Notes: generated from the sequence alone by a model not told the origin. A DNA stretch of 64,000 nt from JAUNSR01 sp036655355 (GCA_036655355.1 JAVVQG010000013.1:52009-116008); one strand, 5' to 3'. Counted from the stretch's first letter, positions 51,989 through 61,550 are shown. A program made the numbers and translations.

Positions 51989-53668
51989 ATGATACAGCAG
52001 AATTTTATCAAATTATACGAGAATAGCTTTCGGGAGAACTGGGATTTACCGGCATTCAGCGACTATTCTGACAAAACGACCGTAACCTATGCTCAGTTTG
52101 CGGAAGAGATTGCTAAGTTACATCTACTATTCGAAGAGATGAATCTTCAGAAAGGTGATAAAGTATCCCTGATCGGGAGAAACAACATCGAATGGGCGAT
52201 CACTTACATGGCAACAATCACGTATGGTGCGGTAATTGTACCTATTCTACAGGATTTTAGTCCGAACGACATTCATCACATCGTAAATCATTCAGATTCA
52301 GTATTACTCTTTACGGGAGATAATATCTGGGAGAATCTGGAAGAGGAGGAGTTGGAAAATGTGCGGGGTATCTTCTCGCTGACTGATTTCAGAGTGTTGA
52401 ACATAGGGCATGCGACTAAAACACAAAATGCAAAAAACAAGGCACACGACCGATTCTTCACATTATATGAGAAAGGATTTACCCGTGACGCGATCAAATA
52501 TGCGGAAACATCGAATGAAGATATTGTCTTGATCAATTATACTTCGGGAACTACCGGATTCAGCAAGGGCGTGATGCTTACGGGAAATAACCTGGCCGGC
52601 AACGCGATGTTCGGGATCACATCAAAATTACACTATAAAGGAAGTCGCTGTTTGTCTTTCCTTCCGTTGGCGCACGCTTACGGATGTGCATTTGATTACC
52701 TGGTACCGTTGGCTGTGGGAACGCACATCACCCTGTTGGGCAAGATTCCGTCGCCAAAGATTATTCTTCAGGCTTTCAGTGAGGTGAAACCACACTTGAT
52801 TCTGATGGTGCCGTTGGTTCTTGAAAAAATCTATAAAAAGAATATCCTTCCGCAGTTGAATAAACGTACGTTGCGATGGGCTTTAAATATTCCGATCCTC
52901 GATCAACGGATTTATAAAAAAATCCGCATGAAACTGGTGGAGAGTTTCGGAGGCAATTTTGAAGAGATTATCATAGGAGGTGCTCCGCTTAATAAAGAGG
53001 TGGAGGAATTCCTGTACAAGATCAAATTTCCGTTTACGATCGGTTACGGAATGACCGAATGCGGTCCGTTGATCAGTTATACACACAGTTCTGAATTCAT
53101 TCCCGGATCGGCCGGAAAGATTCTTCCTGAAATCATGCAGGTGAAGATTGAATCGCCGGATCCGATGGTTACGCCGGGAGAGATCCTGATTAAAGGGGAG
53201 AATGTGATGAAGGGATATTACAAGAACGAGGAGGCTACGAATGCGGTTCTTGACGCTGACGGTTGGCTTCATACGGGTGATATGGGTACGGTGGATCACC
53301 AGGATACCATTTTCATTCGCGGCAGAAGCAAAACGATGATCTTGGGTGCAAGCGGACAAAACATCTATCCGGAAGAGATTGAATCAAAACTGAACAACCT
53401 TCCTTTCGTGATGGAAAGTTTGGTTCTTGAGAAAAACGGGAAACTGATCGCATTGGTTTATCCGGATTATAGTGCAGCTGACAGTTTCGGACTTTCCGCA
53501 GATGATCTTCCGATCGCAATGGAGGAAAATCGCAAGAATCTGAATAAGATGGTAGCGCCTTATGAGAGTGTTTCAAGCATCCGCCTTTATCCTACCGAAT
53601 TTGAGAAAACGCCTAAAAAGAGTATCAAACGATACCTTTATAGCAGCATTTTGGATAATGAGGAATAA
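51989..53668 (+). CDS. Long-chain acyl-CoA synthetase (AMP-binding enzyme)
   Basis: 559 residues from ATG 51989 (MIQQNFIKLYENSFRENWDL). Adenylate-forming motifs: LINYTSGTTGFSKGVMLTG, FPFTIGYGMTECGPLISYTH, WLHTGDMGTVDHQDTIFI and FEKTPKKSIKRYLY with the catalytic Lys. It activates fatty acids to acyl-CoA for lipid synthesis or degradation. Earlier in-frame TTG/ATT starts would lie upstream of the promoter and are not used. It carries two operator-like dyads at its promoter, so it is probably repressed by a dimeric regulator encoded elsewhere. Confidence 0.9.
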   Translation: MIQQNFIKLYENSFRENWDLPAFSDYSDKTTVTYAQFAEEIAKLHLLFEEMNLQKGDKVSLIGRNNIEWAITYMATITYGAVIVPILQDFSPNDIHHIVNHSDSVLLFTGDNIWENLEEEELENVRGIFSLTDFRVLNIGHATKTQNAKNKAHDRFFTLYEKGFTRDAIKYAETSNEDIVLINYTSGTTGFSKGVMLTGNNLAGNAMFGITSKLHYKGSRCLSFLPLAHAYGCAFDYLVPLAVGTHITLLGKIPSPKIILQAFSEVKPHLILMVPLVLEKIYKKNILPQLNKRTLRWALNIPILDQRIYKKIRMKLVESFGGNFEEIIIGGAPLNKEVEEFLYKIKFPFTIGYGMTECGPLISYTHSSEFIPGSAGKILPEIMQVKIESPDPMVTPGEILIKGENVMKGYYKNEEATNAVLDADGWLHTGDMGTVDHQDTIFIRGRSKTMILGASGQNIYPEEIESKLNNLPFVMESLVLEKNGKLIALVYPDYSAADSFGLSADDLPIAMEENRKNLNKMVAPYESVSSIRLYPTEFEKTPKKSIKRYLYSSILDNEE

Positions 53669-53727
53669 TAAATGATGCTATTCAACATTTATTCGGCAAC
53701 ATTTCACTAATAATTTCAAATTTTTGT

Positions 53728-53756
53728 TTGGTGAATTTAAATATTATATACATTTG
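53728..53756 (+). promoter_or_regulatory. Promoter of the small lipoprotein gene
   Basis: TTG (53728-53730), 18 bases, TACATTTG (53749-53756), a match to the Bacteroidetes consensus 48 bases before the ATG. Confidence 0.65.
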
Positions 53757-53803
53757 TCATGTTTTAAAAAGTATTTATTATTCTCTTAAACAAAGCGCTT
53801 AAA

Positions 53804-54013
53804 ATGAAAAAGCTATTATTCGTTGCCGTTGTACTTGTAGGTGCAAGCATGGCATCTTGCACAAGCAAAAAAGCTGAAGAAGCTAAAGAAGAACCAGTAG
53901 TTGAAGTTGCTGCTGAAGAAGTTGTTTTAGAAGATTCTATCGCACCGGATTCAATTGCAGTTGACACAATGGTTGTTGTTGAAGAAGCTATTGACTCAGC
54001 TGCTGTGAAATAA
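53804..54013 (+). CDS. Small acidic lipoprotein
   Basis: 69 residues: signal MKKLLFVAVVLVGASMASC with Cys19, then an acidic, low-complexity tail of E, V, A and D (EEPVVEVAAEEVVLEDSIAP). It has its own promoter and terminator and A/T-ending, highly expressed-type codons. Small abundant lipoproteins of this kind occur in many Bacteroidales; their role in the envelope is not defined. Confidence 0.85.
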   Translation: MKKLLFVAVVLVGASMASCTSKKAEEAKEEPVVEVAAEEVVLEDSIAPDSIAVDTMVVVEEAIDSAAVK

Positions 54014-54032
54014 TCAGGCTAAATAAATTAAA

Positions 54033-54064
54033 GAAAGGGGATTGTCCGTGGGATAATCCCCTTC
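54033..54064 (+). terminator. Terminator of the small lipoprotein gene
   Basis: GAAAGGGGATT (54033-54043) pairs with AATCCCCTTC (54055-54064), then TTCTTTT. Confidence 0.75.
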
Positions 54065-54691
54065 TTCTTTTCGAGTCGGGAGGGAACTTCTTAGAGAAAG
54101 GAGGAAACAGTAACGTGATGCCTAGAAAAAGGTGTCGAAACCGCGGTTACACGAAAGTTTAAGCGAGGTTACACGAAAGTTTAAGCCCGGTTACACGAAG
54201 GTTCAACCACGGGTTCACACGTTTTTTATAGGATCAAGACGCTATTTTAGTGGTTTAAAGGGAGAATTTGATGCATCAAGGAAGCTATCGGGGATGCAAA
54301 AGGAGGCCAATTACCAAAAACAAGATTCGCTCGATGCAAAAGTTGATCTGTAAACAAGATCGGGATTCGCAGAATGCATGAAGCGCTAACTTCCACCGAA
54401 TTCAAACATTATTGTTGAACCAAGTGTTGTAAAGTTAGAAGTAAGGAGTTGTAAATTAGGGAAGAGAGGTTTAAGAACAGCTTAATGCGAATTAAAAAAT
54501 TCCATGTTGGGTTCTTTGACAAATAATGGTTATATTGAGTTACCATCTTGAGTAATCGTTTAGAGTGAAATTATTGGTCTCTGTATTTCTTTACCCTATC
54601 GGATTACTGTATTAAAAGTTACCTTAAGGAGTATCAATCAAGGGTTTATTGACATCATGTCTGGTAAAACACCCTACTAAACTCTTACGCC
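54065..54691. other. Gene-free stretch with short tandem repeats
   Basis: No credible gene in 627 bases. The left part contains 22-bp tandem repeats; the rest is AT-rich. A 73-residue frame at 54132-54353 begins with GTG inside the repeat region, and its composition follows the repeats, so I do not call it. Confidence 0.5.
54145..54221 (+). repeat. 22-bp tandem repeats
   Basis: Units start at 54145, 54167 and 54189 with the core GGTTACACGAA(A/G)GTT(T/C)AA, and a partial fourth unit follows at 54211. The last four bases of each unit vary. Not a CRISPR array: there are no spacers. Confidence 0.85.
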
Positions 54692-54913
54692 ATGTCTAAT
54701 AACAAAAAAATCCGCTTCACGATCGGTTATTTTCTTATTATCGGTCTGCTTTTAATCTGTTGTTTTCAGCTCTATCCACTGATTGGCTTTTGGTGGACGT
54801 TGGTTCTTGTGATTCTGACCCCTGTCATAGTGGAGTTCGGAAGCAAATGGATTTCAAAAATCTTCAATAAAAAAGAGAAGCACCAAACTTCGGATGGATC
54901 TTCCGAAGCCTGA
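54692..54913 (+). CDS. Small membrane protein
   Basis: 73 residues with two membrane segments (IGYFLIIGLLLICCFQLYPL and IGFWWTLVLVILTPVIV), a basic interior loop at the end (KWISKIFNKKEKHQ). Cytoplasmic tail. No known family. An imperfect hairpin (CTTCGGA 54888-54894 with TCCGAAG 54902-54908) overlaps its 3' end and may end transcription. Confidence 0.65.
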   Translation: MSNNKKIRFTIGYFLIIGLLLICCFQLYPLIGFWWTLVLVILTPVIVEFGSKWISKIFNKKEKHQTSDGSSEA

Positions 54914-54938
54914 TGCTTATTATCTCTTTAAAATAGTT

Positions 54939-56108
54939 TTATCGTTTATTTCCGACGATACGATTCATTATTACTGCAATCGCTCCATCGCCGGTAACAT
55001 TACATGCGGTTCCGAAACTATCGATAGCAATGTAAAGAGCAACCATGAGAGCCTGCATATTCTCGTCAAAGCCCAACATACTTTGGAGTAGACCCAAGGC
55101 TGCGACAATTGCCCCTCCTGGTACACCGGGAGCAGCAACCATTGTGAGTCCCAACATAAATATAAATCCGGCGATCACACCAAATTCGATCGGTTGTCCC
55201 GTCATTAACATCAAAGACATCGCAAAGGCAACAATCTTCATCGTACTACCCGAAAGATGTATCGTAGCACATAAAGGAACGGTGAAATTAGCAACATCCT
55301 CTTGTACCCCATTCTTGATCGTTTGATCTAATGTAACAGGAATCGTGGCTGCAGAAGAGGAGGTTCCAAGTGCCGTAAAATAAGCCGGCAACATATTCTT
55401 CAGTAATTTCCAAGGGTTCTTTTTGGACACCAATCCCGCGATACCGAACTGAAAGAAAAGCAGGATCACCTGAAGGGCGAAAATCAAAATAATCACACGT
55501 ACAAATAGTCCGAGGATATCGAACACCTGTCCTGCTTCAGACATACTCAAAAAGACTCCGAAAATATAAACCGGAAGTAAAGGCACAATCACTTTGTGAA
55601 TCAATAATTCGATTATATCCTTAAAATCGGTCATCGCATTTTTCAAGGCATTCCCATTAATAAACGCAATGCCTAATCCCAAAAGGAAGGAGAGTATCAA
55701 GGCACTCATCACATCAATGGCCGGAGGAAATTTAATATTGAAGTAAGGAGTAAGTGCAGCACTACCCTCTTTTACCATATTCATAATCCCACTGTCTGTA
55801 GGGATTAGATGCGGAAGGGAGATGAGACTCGTGAAATAAGTAAAGAAGCCTGAAAATACGGTAGATCCGTAAGCCAAAAGGGCTGTAATTACCAGTAATT
55901 TCCCTGCACCTTTTCCTAAGTCTGCGATAGCGGGTACTACCAGACCGATAATGATCAAGGGTACCACAAACCCTAGGAATTCTCCAAAAAGAGAATTGAA
56001 TGTAACAAATACTCTTACGATTTCTTGTGGAAAGAAAAAGCCAAGCACCACACCGCTTACGATTGCAATGAGAACTCTTGGTAAAAGTCCGAATTTTTTC
56101 TTTTTCAT
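54939..56108 (-). CDS. Dicarboxylate/amino acid:cation symporter (DAACS family)
   Basis: 389 residues, eight-helix GltP/DctA-type transporter. Motifs: FGAVVPLIIIG-like opening (FVVPLIIIGLVVPAIADLGK), the serine-rich loop ALGTSSSAATIPVT, and the C-terminal GVPGGAIVAALGLLQSMLG and DSFGTACNVTGDGAIAVIMN. The last block, with N-V-x-G-D, is the cation/substrate site. It likely imports glutamate, aspartate, succinate or a related acid with Na+ or H+. Single gene, preceded by a repeat-rich 930-base gap. Confidence 0.9.
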   Translation of the reverse strand: MKKKKFGLLPRVLIAIVSGVVLGFFFPQEIVRVFVTFNSLFGEFLGFVVPLIIIGLVVPAIADLGKGAGKLLVITALLAYGSTVFSGFFTYFTSLISLPHLIPTDSGIMNMVKEGSAALTPYFNIKFPPAIDVMSALILSFLLGLGIAFINGNALKNAMTDFKDIIELLIHKVIVPLLPVYIFGVFLSMSEAGQVFDILGLFVRVIILIFALQVILLFFQFGIAGLVSKKNPWKLLKNMLPAYFTALGTSSSAATIPVTLDQTIKNGVQEDVANFTVPLCATIHLSGSTMKIVAFAMSLMLMTGQPIEFGVIAGFIFMLGLTMVAAPGVPGGAIVAALGLLQSMLGFDENMQALMVALYIAIDSFGTACNVTGDGAIAVIMNRIVGNKR

Positions 56109-56159
56109 CTATATACCTCCGTTAGTTTAACTTCTATACTTCGATTGGTGTTTTTTATT

Positions 56160-56225
56160 TCTACTTCGTTTTATCGAGTTTCTATATCTACTTCGATTTA
56201 TCGGGTTCTATATCTACTTCGATCG
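56160..56225. repeat. About 26-bp degenerate tandem repeats (TCTACTTCG family)
   Basis: Units begin at 56160, 56187 and 56213 with TCTACTTCG, followed by (A/T)TTTATCG(A/G)GTT-like text. A related CTATACTTCGATT occurs at 56134. Confidence 0.7.
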
Positions 56226-56300
56226 TCTTTATCTCCTGTCGTTTTTCCTTTTCCTCCTTTTGATCCTTACATTGGGTAATTACCAACTTCGCCGTAATCC

Positions 56301-56430
56301 TTACTTCGGGTTAAGCTTACTTCGGATAATACTTATGGCTACTTACGGCTACTTAATCCTTATTTCGGGTTAAGCATTACTTCGGGTTAAGCTTACACCG
56401 GGCAATACTTACCGCTACTTATCGCTCCTT
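56301..56430. repeat. Degenerate repeats with core TTACTTCGGGTTAAGC
   Basis: The 16-base core occurs at 56301, 56360 (one change, TTATTTCGG...) and 56377. Units at 56301 and 56377 extend through AATACTTA and (C/G)GCTACTTA, about 55 bases. Confidence 0.75.
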
Positions 56431-56959
56431 ACCCCTTACTCCAAATTAGTTCTTCCTTCAAATTAATCCCTATTTCGGATTAGCCCCTATTAAAGATACG
56501 GATTCATCCTTTCCACGTATTCAGGAATCAACCGATTCCATTTATTTCTGAATTGAATTGAAAAAGAAATATCCTTGGTACTTTAAAAAGTACTTGGAGT
56601 TTCTCTACATTATTAATCATTCCATGAATATCGCCATCGCTCTCCTCTCGTCAATCCCCCAAACTAAAGGGATAGAGCGCGTATTTGAACTTAACGTCAA
56701 ATGATGAACGATATACAAATGAAAGATTTATTTTCTTTTATTGAAGCATGCGACTTCAGATTACCATCCACCCTTTTTGAGACACTTAAAATCCTTCATG
56801 TTTCTTTTTAAAAGGAAATAGTCATTCTGAAATAATAGCTTTAGATAAAAGATATAAACTCAAACTACTTTCATGAGTAGGATCGGAAAACGAAAAATTT
56901 AATCGAGAAAAACTAAAAGCTTTAGAAACCAATGTTTTATTAAGTTGTATAAAATAAAA

Positions 56960-57017
56960 AAATCACCGCTTCGATTTATAGTCTTTTCGTAAAACTACAA
57001 AATCAAAGCGGTGATTT
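56960..57017 (-). terminator. Terminator of der
   Basis: An 18-bp stem (56960-56977 with 57000-57017, one mismatch) and a T-run on the minus strand, 22 bases past the der stop. Confidence 0.75.
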
Positions 57018-57038
57018 CCAAGCGATAAGTATTAAAGT

Positions 57039-58352
57039 TTACTTCTCACGAACGAAAATATTGATTGGTGTACCTGAGAAGTCCCAGTTTGCACGAATCT
57101 TATTTTCCAGGAAGCGTTTATATGGTTCTTTAACCCATTGAGGCAAGTTACAGAAGAAGATAAACGTCGGAACGAAAGAGTCCTTTAATTGAGTAACATA
57201 TTTAATTTTAATATATTTCCCTTTGTGTGCCGGTGGCGGATAACGCTCGATAATTTCAAGCATATATTCATTAAGCTTAGCGGTAGGAATATTTCGTTTA
57301 CGATTTTGGTAAACTTCTACTGCTGTTTCCAACACTTTAAAGATTCTTTGTTTAGTCAGAACCGAAGTGAAGATAATCGGGAAGTCGGTAAAAGGTGCGA
57401 AACGCTCATAAATGGCATTTTCGAGTTCTTTAATTGCTTTGTTAGATTTATCTTCTACAAGGTCCCATTTGTTGATACAAACGACCAAACCTTTTTTATT
57501 GCGCTGAATTACCTGATAGATGTTCAAATCCTGAGCCTCGATACCACGGGTGGCATCCACCATCAGAATACAAACGTCTGAATTCTCAATCGCACGAATT
57601 GAACGAATCACAGAGTAATATTCAACATCTTCGTTTACTTTTCCTTTCTTACGGATACCTGCGGTATCAACAAGATAGAAATCGAATCCGAACTTATTGT
57701 ATTTTGAATAGATTGAGTCGCGGGTTGTTCCGGCAACGTCTGTTACAATGTAACGATCTTCACCCATAAAGGCGTTGATAATAGACGATTTACCTGCATT
57801 CGGACGACCCACCACAGCAAAACGCGGAAGTTCTTCGATTACTTCCTCTTCATCATCTTTCGTGAATTTAGAAATAATTACATCCAACAGGTCTCCTGTT
57901 CCAGAACCACTCACGGAAGAAATCGGATATGGATCACCTAGACCGAATGAATAAAATTCTGCGGCTCCGTAATGAAGGTCAAAGTTATCGGCCTTGTTTG
58001 CTACCAGGATCACCGGTTTTTTTGAACGACGTAGAATTCCTGCCACGTGATCATCTAGGTCTGTAGCACCGTTCATCACATCCACTACAAATAGAATCAC
58101 ATCGGCTTCTTCCATCGCGATAGAAACCTGTTTGTTGATTTCCTCTTCGAATACGTCCTCCGAACCTACTACCCAACCACCTGTATCAATTAGGGAAAAT
58201 TCTCTTTTACCCCATTCCACTTTACCATACTGACGGTCACGCGTCGTTCCGGCAAGGTCGTTCACAATAGCTGCGCGGGTTTCAGTCAGACGATTAAACA
58301 ACGTCGATTTACCCACATTTGGGCGCCCTACGATTGCTACGATATTTCTCAT
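57039..58352 (-). CDS. der: Ribosome biogenesis GTPase Der (EngA)
   Basis: 437 residues from ATG 58352 (MRNIVAIVGRPNVGKSTLFN); an upstream ATG at 58388 adds twelve atypical residues. Two tandem GTPase domains, each with G1 (GRPNVGKST, GRPNAGKSS), G3 (DTGG, DTAG) and N-K-x-D (NKAD, NKWD), then a KH-like C-terminus. Essential 50S assembly factor. It is followed by its terminator and preceded by era on the same strand, 205 bases away. Confidence 0.95.
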   Translation of the reverse strand: MRNIVAIVGRPNVGKSTLFNRLTETRAAIVNDLAGTTRDRQYGKVEWGKREFSLIDTGGWVVGSEDVFEEEINKQVSIAMEEADVILFVVDVMNGATDLDDHVAGILRRSKKPVILVANKADNFDLHYGAAEFYSFGLGDPYPISSVSGSGTGDLLDVIISKFTKDDEEEVIEELPRFAVVGRPNAGKSSIINAFMGEDRYIVTDVAGTTRDSIYSKYNKFGFDFYLVDTAGIRKKGKVNEDVEYYSVIRSIRAIENSDVCILMVDATRGIEAQDLNIYQVIQRNKKGLVVCINKWDLVEDKSNKAIKELENAIYERFAPFTDFPIIFTSVLTKQRIFKVLETAVEVYQNRKRNIPTAKLNEYMLEIIERYPPPAHKGKYIKIKYVTQLKDSFVPTFIFFCNLPQWVKEPYKRFLENKIRANWDFSGTPINIFVREK

Positions 58353-58556
58353 ATTGCTATATCTCTTGTTTTTATTTACGACTATCACAGTCGTCTTTTA
58401 CTTTTCTTGAAAAATTTAAGGACAGAATCTCTGTTCTTTTATAATTATCCGTTGCCCGTCTTCGGACTATCCGATTCAGCATCATAATAGACGGGATTTG
58501 ATAAATTGCAATTCCGATTTAACTGGAAGGAAAGCGAGTTTATCATTTTCGGAGTA

Positions 58557-59438
58557 TTAATCCTGCGTATATCCGAAGCTCTTGAGTTTGTTTTCACGGC
58601 TTCTCCAATCTTTTTCCACTTTGACGTGCATTTCAAGGAAAACCTTTTTCTGGAAGAAAACTTCTATTTCCTTACGCGCCATGGTTCCGACTTTTTTAAG
58701 TGCCGATCCCTGTTTTCCGATAATGATTCCCTTTTGTGAATCGCGCTCAACAAAGATGACTGCGTTGATATGAATCAAAGAGTCTGACTCTTTAAACTGT
58801 TCCACAGCGACTTCGCATGAATAAGGGACTTCTTTATCATAAACTTCAAGAATCTTCTCGCGAATGATTTCTGTCACAAAGAAACGCGCTGGTTTATCTG
58901 TCAGTGCATCTTTGTCAAAGAATGGGGGTGATTCGGGAAGCAGTTCCTTGATCCTTTTCAACAGATAATCAAGATTGAATTTCTGCATTGCAGATAAAGG
59001 AATAATTTCTGCATTCGGAAGGATCTCGCGCCACTGAGCTACTAACGCTTCCAGCTTTTTCTGATCGGTTAGATCAAGCTTGTTAATCACTAAGATCACA
59101 GGGGCTTTTTGAGCATTTACCTTATCTATGAACTTTTGATTCTTTGTTGGAGTCTCCACAACATCCGTTACATAAAGAAGAACATCTGCATCTTGAAGCG
59201 CAGATTGAGAAAAGGCCAACATGGATTGCTGCAACTTGTAATTTGGTTCGAGCACGCCCGGCGTGTCGGAATATACGATTTGCATATCCTCTGTATTTAC
59301 GATACCCATGATACGATGACGTGTAGTCTGGGCTTTAGAGGTTATGATCGAAATTCGTTCACCCACAAGAGAATTCATCAATGTGGATTTTCCCACGTTC
59401 GGATTTCCTACGATATTTACAAAACCGGCTTTATGCAT
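58557..59438 (-). CDS. era: GTPase Era
   Basis: 293 residues from the Met at 59438 (MHKAGFVNIVGNPNVGKSTL); ATG 59447 adds three residues. G1 GNPNVGKST, G3 DTPG, NKLD, then a KH domain (VEVAVEQ..., RDSQKGIIIGKQGSALKKVG) which binds 16S rRNA. Needed for 30S maturation. A terminator separates it from fabH. Confidence 0.95.
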   Translation of the reverse strand: MHKAGFVNIVGNPNVGKSTLMNSLVGERISIITSKAQTTRHRIMGIVNTEDMQIVYSDTPGVLEPNYKLQQSMLAFSQSALQDADVLLYVTDVVETPTKNQKFIDKVNAQKAPVILVINKLDLTDQKKLEALVAQWREILPNAEIIPLSAMQKFNLDYLLKRIKELLPESPPFFDKDALTDKPARFFVTEIIREKILEVYDKEVPYSCEVAVEQFKESDSLIHINAVIFVERDSQKGIIIGKQGSALKKVGTMARKEIEVFFQKKVFLEMHVKVEKDWRSRENKLKSFGYTQD

Positions 59439-59586
59439 ATAAAACAAAATTAAAGTTCAGGAGGTAACAATACCCGACCAAATCCCTTTGCAAATGTGCT
59501 GGGAGATAATGTCTTTTTTCCATATTCTGCCGACATCATTACTCATGATAATCAGTCGAATATATGGATTACAAAGATATACAAAA

Positions 59587-59612
59587 AAACGCATCCCCGA
59601 GAGGATGCGTTT
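59587..59612 (-). terminator. Terminator after fabH
   Basis: AAACGCATCC (59587-59596) pairs with GGATGCGTTT (59603-59612), T-run on the minus strand. era therefore needs its own promoter or read-through. Confidence 0.8.
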
Positions 59613-59642
59613 AAGTATGAAGGATTATTTTAATAATCTTAA

Positions 59643-60641
59643 TTATTTGGCATCATATGCCCATTTCAGATACATAGAGCCCCATGTGAATCCAGCTCCG
59701 AATGCAGCAAGTATGATGTTATCGCCTTTTTTCAGTTTTCCTTCCCATTCAGCCAAGGCCAAAGGGATGGATGCAGAACTTGTATTACCATATTTCTGGA
59801 TGTTGACCATCACTTTTGATGAGTCAATTCCCATACGGTGAGCTGCTGCATCGATAATGCGCTGGTTAGCCTGGTGCGGCACAAACCAATCCACATCGTC
59901 AAACGAAAGGTTATTATTTTCCATAATCTGAGCAGCTGCTTCAGACATGAATGAAACCGCATATTTGAATACAACTTTGCCTTCTTGATAAATGCAATGT
60001 TCTTTACGATCCACTGTTTCATAAGTTGGCACGTTTACAGAACCACCAGCTTTCATCATCAAATGTGGAAGTCCGAAACCATCTGTATGCAATAGAGCAT
60101 CCATTATTCCGTAATTCTCCTCTGATGGCTCTATCAATACTGCAGCTCCGGCATCTCCGAAAATCGGACATGTAGCACGGTCTGTATAATCGGTCATAGA
60201 TGACATCTTTTCAGCTGTTACAACAATGACTTTCTGGTACATCCCGCTTTGGATAAAGGCTGCAGCTGTTTGCATTGCAAATAGAAATCCGGAACAAGCG
60301 GCCTGGATGTCATATGAAAAAGCTTTCTTAATGCCGCATTTCTCGGCAATGATTGATGCGGTGGAAGGGAAACGATAATCAGGGGTAGAGGTTGCACAAA
60401 TAACCAATTGAATTTCATCAGGCTGAACACCTGTTTTTTTCAAAAGTTCTTTTACTGCAGGTGCACCTAAATCAGATGCTCCGGTACCTTCTCCTTTTAG
60501 AATTCGACGCTCTTTGGTTCCGATTCGGGTAGTAATCCACTCGTCGGTGGTATCGACCATTCTTGATAACTCTTCGTTATTTAAAATATAATCAGGAACA
60601 TAAGAACCTATTCCTGTGATTATGGCGTTCAACTTTTTCAT
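59643..60641 (-). CDS. fabH: Beta-ketoacyl-ACP synthase III
   Basis: 332 residues. Catalytic triad: Cys116 in DIQAACSGFL, His in VPHQANQRI and Asn in YGNTSSAS. Normal FabH length. It condenses acetyl-CoA with malonyl-ACP to start fatty-acid synthesis. It is third in yceD-rpmF-fabH, the order usual for bacteria. Confidence 0.95.
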   Translation of the reverse strand: MKKLNAIITGIGSYVPDYILNNEELSRMVDTTDEWITTRIGTKERRILKGEGTGASDLGAPAVKELLKKTGVQPDEIQLVICATSTPDYRFPSTASIIAEKCGIKKAFSYDIQAACSGFLFAMQTAAAFIQSGMYQKVIVVTAEKMSSMTDYTDRATCPIFGDAGAAVLIEPSEENYGIMDALLHTDGFGLPHLMMKAGGSVNVPTYETVDRKEHCIYQEGKVVFKYAVSFMSEAAAQIMENNNLSFDDVDWFVPHQANQRIIDAAAHRMGIDSSKVMVNIQKYGNTSSASIPLALAEWEGKLKKGDNIILAAFGAGFTWGSMYLKWAYDAK

Positions 60642-60671
60642 AAGCGATAATGGTATTCTTAACTTCAGGAT

Positions 60672-60703
60672 AAAAAAATTGCCCTAAAGATAAACATTAG
60701 GGC
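60672..60703 (-). terminator. Attenuator-like hairpin between rpmF and fabH
   Basis: GCCCTAA (60681-60687) pairs with TTAGGGC (60697-60703); on the minus strand AATTTTTTT follows. It may end part of the rpmF transcripts, allowing more L32 than FabH. Confidence 0.55.
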
Positions 60704-60743
60704 TTAATTTTTATTCGCTTTTGTTAATTTGTTTTGAACCAAA

Positions 60744-60929
60744 TTAGATAGCAGCTTCTTTCTCGATAGCTAATTTACCACGGTAGTATCCACACTCACC
60801 ACATACAGTGTGGTAAAGGTGCCATCCGCCACAGTTAGGGCAAACTACTACAGTTGGAGCTACAGCTTTGTCATGAGTTCTTCTTTTGGCTGTTCTTGTT
60901 TTTGATTGTCTTCTCTTAGGATGTGCCAT
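60744..60929 (-). CDS. rpmF: Ribosomal protein bL32
   Basis: 61 residues: MAHPKRRQSKTRTAKRRTHD, then VVCPNCGGWHLYHTVCGECG with a four-Cys zinc site. Usual length and place between yceD and fabH, 11 bases after yceD. Confidence 0.95.
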   Translation of the reverse strand: MAHPKRRQSKTRTAKRRTHDKAVAPTVVVCPNCGGWHLYHTVCGECGYYRGKLAIEKEAAI

Positions 60930-60940
60930 TTTCTTTTATT

Positions 60941-61519
60941 TTAATTATTATCTATTAATTTCTTTAGTTCGTCCCACCGAGGATCGGTTGGTACGTCTTC
61001 TGTGTCTTCTTCTTGAATGATGTCGGCATCGATATCGCCATCGAAAGAATCGTCATCGTCAGAAGTTCGCGTAATGTGTTTACGCAACTTCGAAGACATC
61101 GTCTTATTGCACTTTCCTGGAGCGTGAACATGTTTCATAGGAATTGCTAGTGCGATAAACTCATAAAGGAACCATGCCAGATTAATCTCGCCTTCATCCT
61201 CAGGAATTATCACAATCTCCTCACTTTCTTCGGAGTAGTCTTTTCCTAACTTAACATATAGCTTACTTTGCGTCGAAATCGGAAGATCCATATCATCCAA
61301 ACAACGATCACAAGGAACCTGGATAACACCGTCGAGCTTAAAATAAAACTCGTGTGTTAGGGCCGTTTTAATCACAGTTAACTGGACTTTTACGTCTCCT
61401 TTTTGAAACTCAGTCCCGTCTATATTTTTGAAGAATACATTATCCAGATGGAACTCATATTGATGTGTTCCTATCGACATACTCTTCAACGGTATCTTGT
61501 ATAAATCAAACTTTCCCAA
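60941..61519 (-). CDS. yceD: YceD/DUF177 family protein
   Basis: 192 residues. DUF177 pattern with VQVPCDRCLDD-like text (GVIQVPCDRCLDDMDLPIST) and C-terminal acidic D-rich tail. YceD is linked to large-subunit rRNA processing and sits before rpmF in most bacteria. A -7-like TACCTTTG at 61550-61543 on the minus strand is the likely promoter. Confidence 0.9.
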   Translation of the reverse strand: MGKFDLYKIPLKSMSIGTHQYEFHLDNVFFKNIDGTEFQKGDVKVQLTVIKTALTHEFYFKLDGVIQVPCDRCLDDMDLPISTQSKLYVKLGKDYSEESEEIVIIPEDEGEINLAWFLYEFIALAIPMKHVHAPGKCNKTMSSKLRKHITRTSDDDDSFDGDIDADIIQEEDTEDVPTDPRWDELKKLIDNN

Positions 61520-61542
61520 GGTGCATTGACGTTAATTCCGTG

Positions 61543-61550
61543 CAAAGGTA
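61543..61550 (-). promoter_or_regulatory. -7 box upstream of yceD operon
   Basis: TACCTTTG on the minus strand, 24 bases before the yceD ATG, matches TAnnTTTG. No clear TTG was seen at -33. Confidence 0.4.

Larger units (their letters stand above)
56109..57038. other. Gene-free, repeat-rich region upstream of the symporter
   Basis: 930 bases without a credible ORF. From about 56134 to 56480 it is made of degenerate repeats (TCTACTTCG and TTACTTCGGGTTAAGC families). The right part is AT-rich and ends in the der terminator. Confidence 0.6.

Noticed and set aside
54145..54221. Possible CRISPR array
   Set aside because: Units are contiguous with no spacers, and no cas gene is seen in the window.
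54132..54353. 73-residue frame with GTG start over the 22-bp repeats
   Set aside because: Begins inside the repeat field, no family, its residues follow the repeat.
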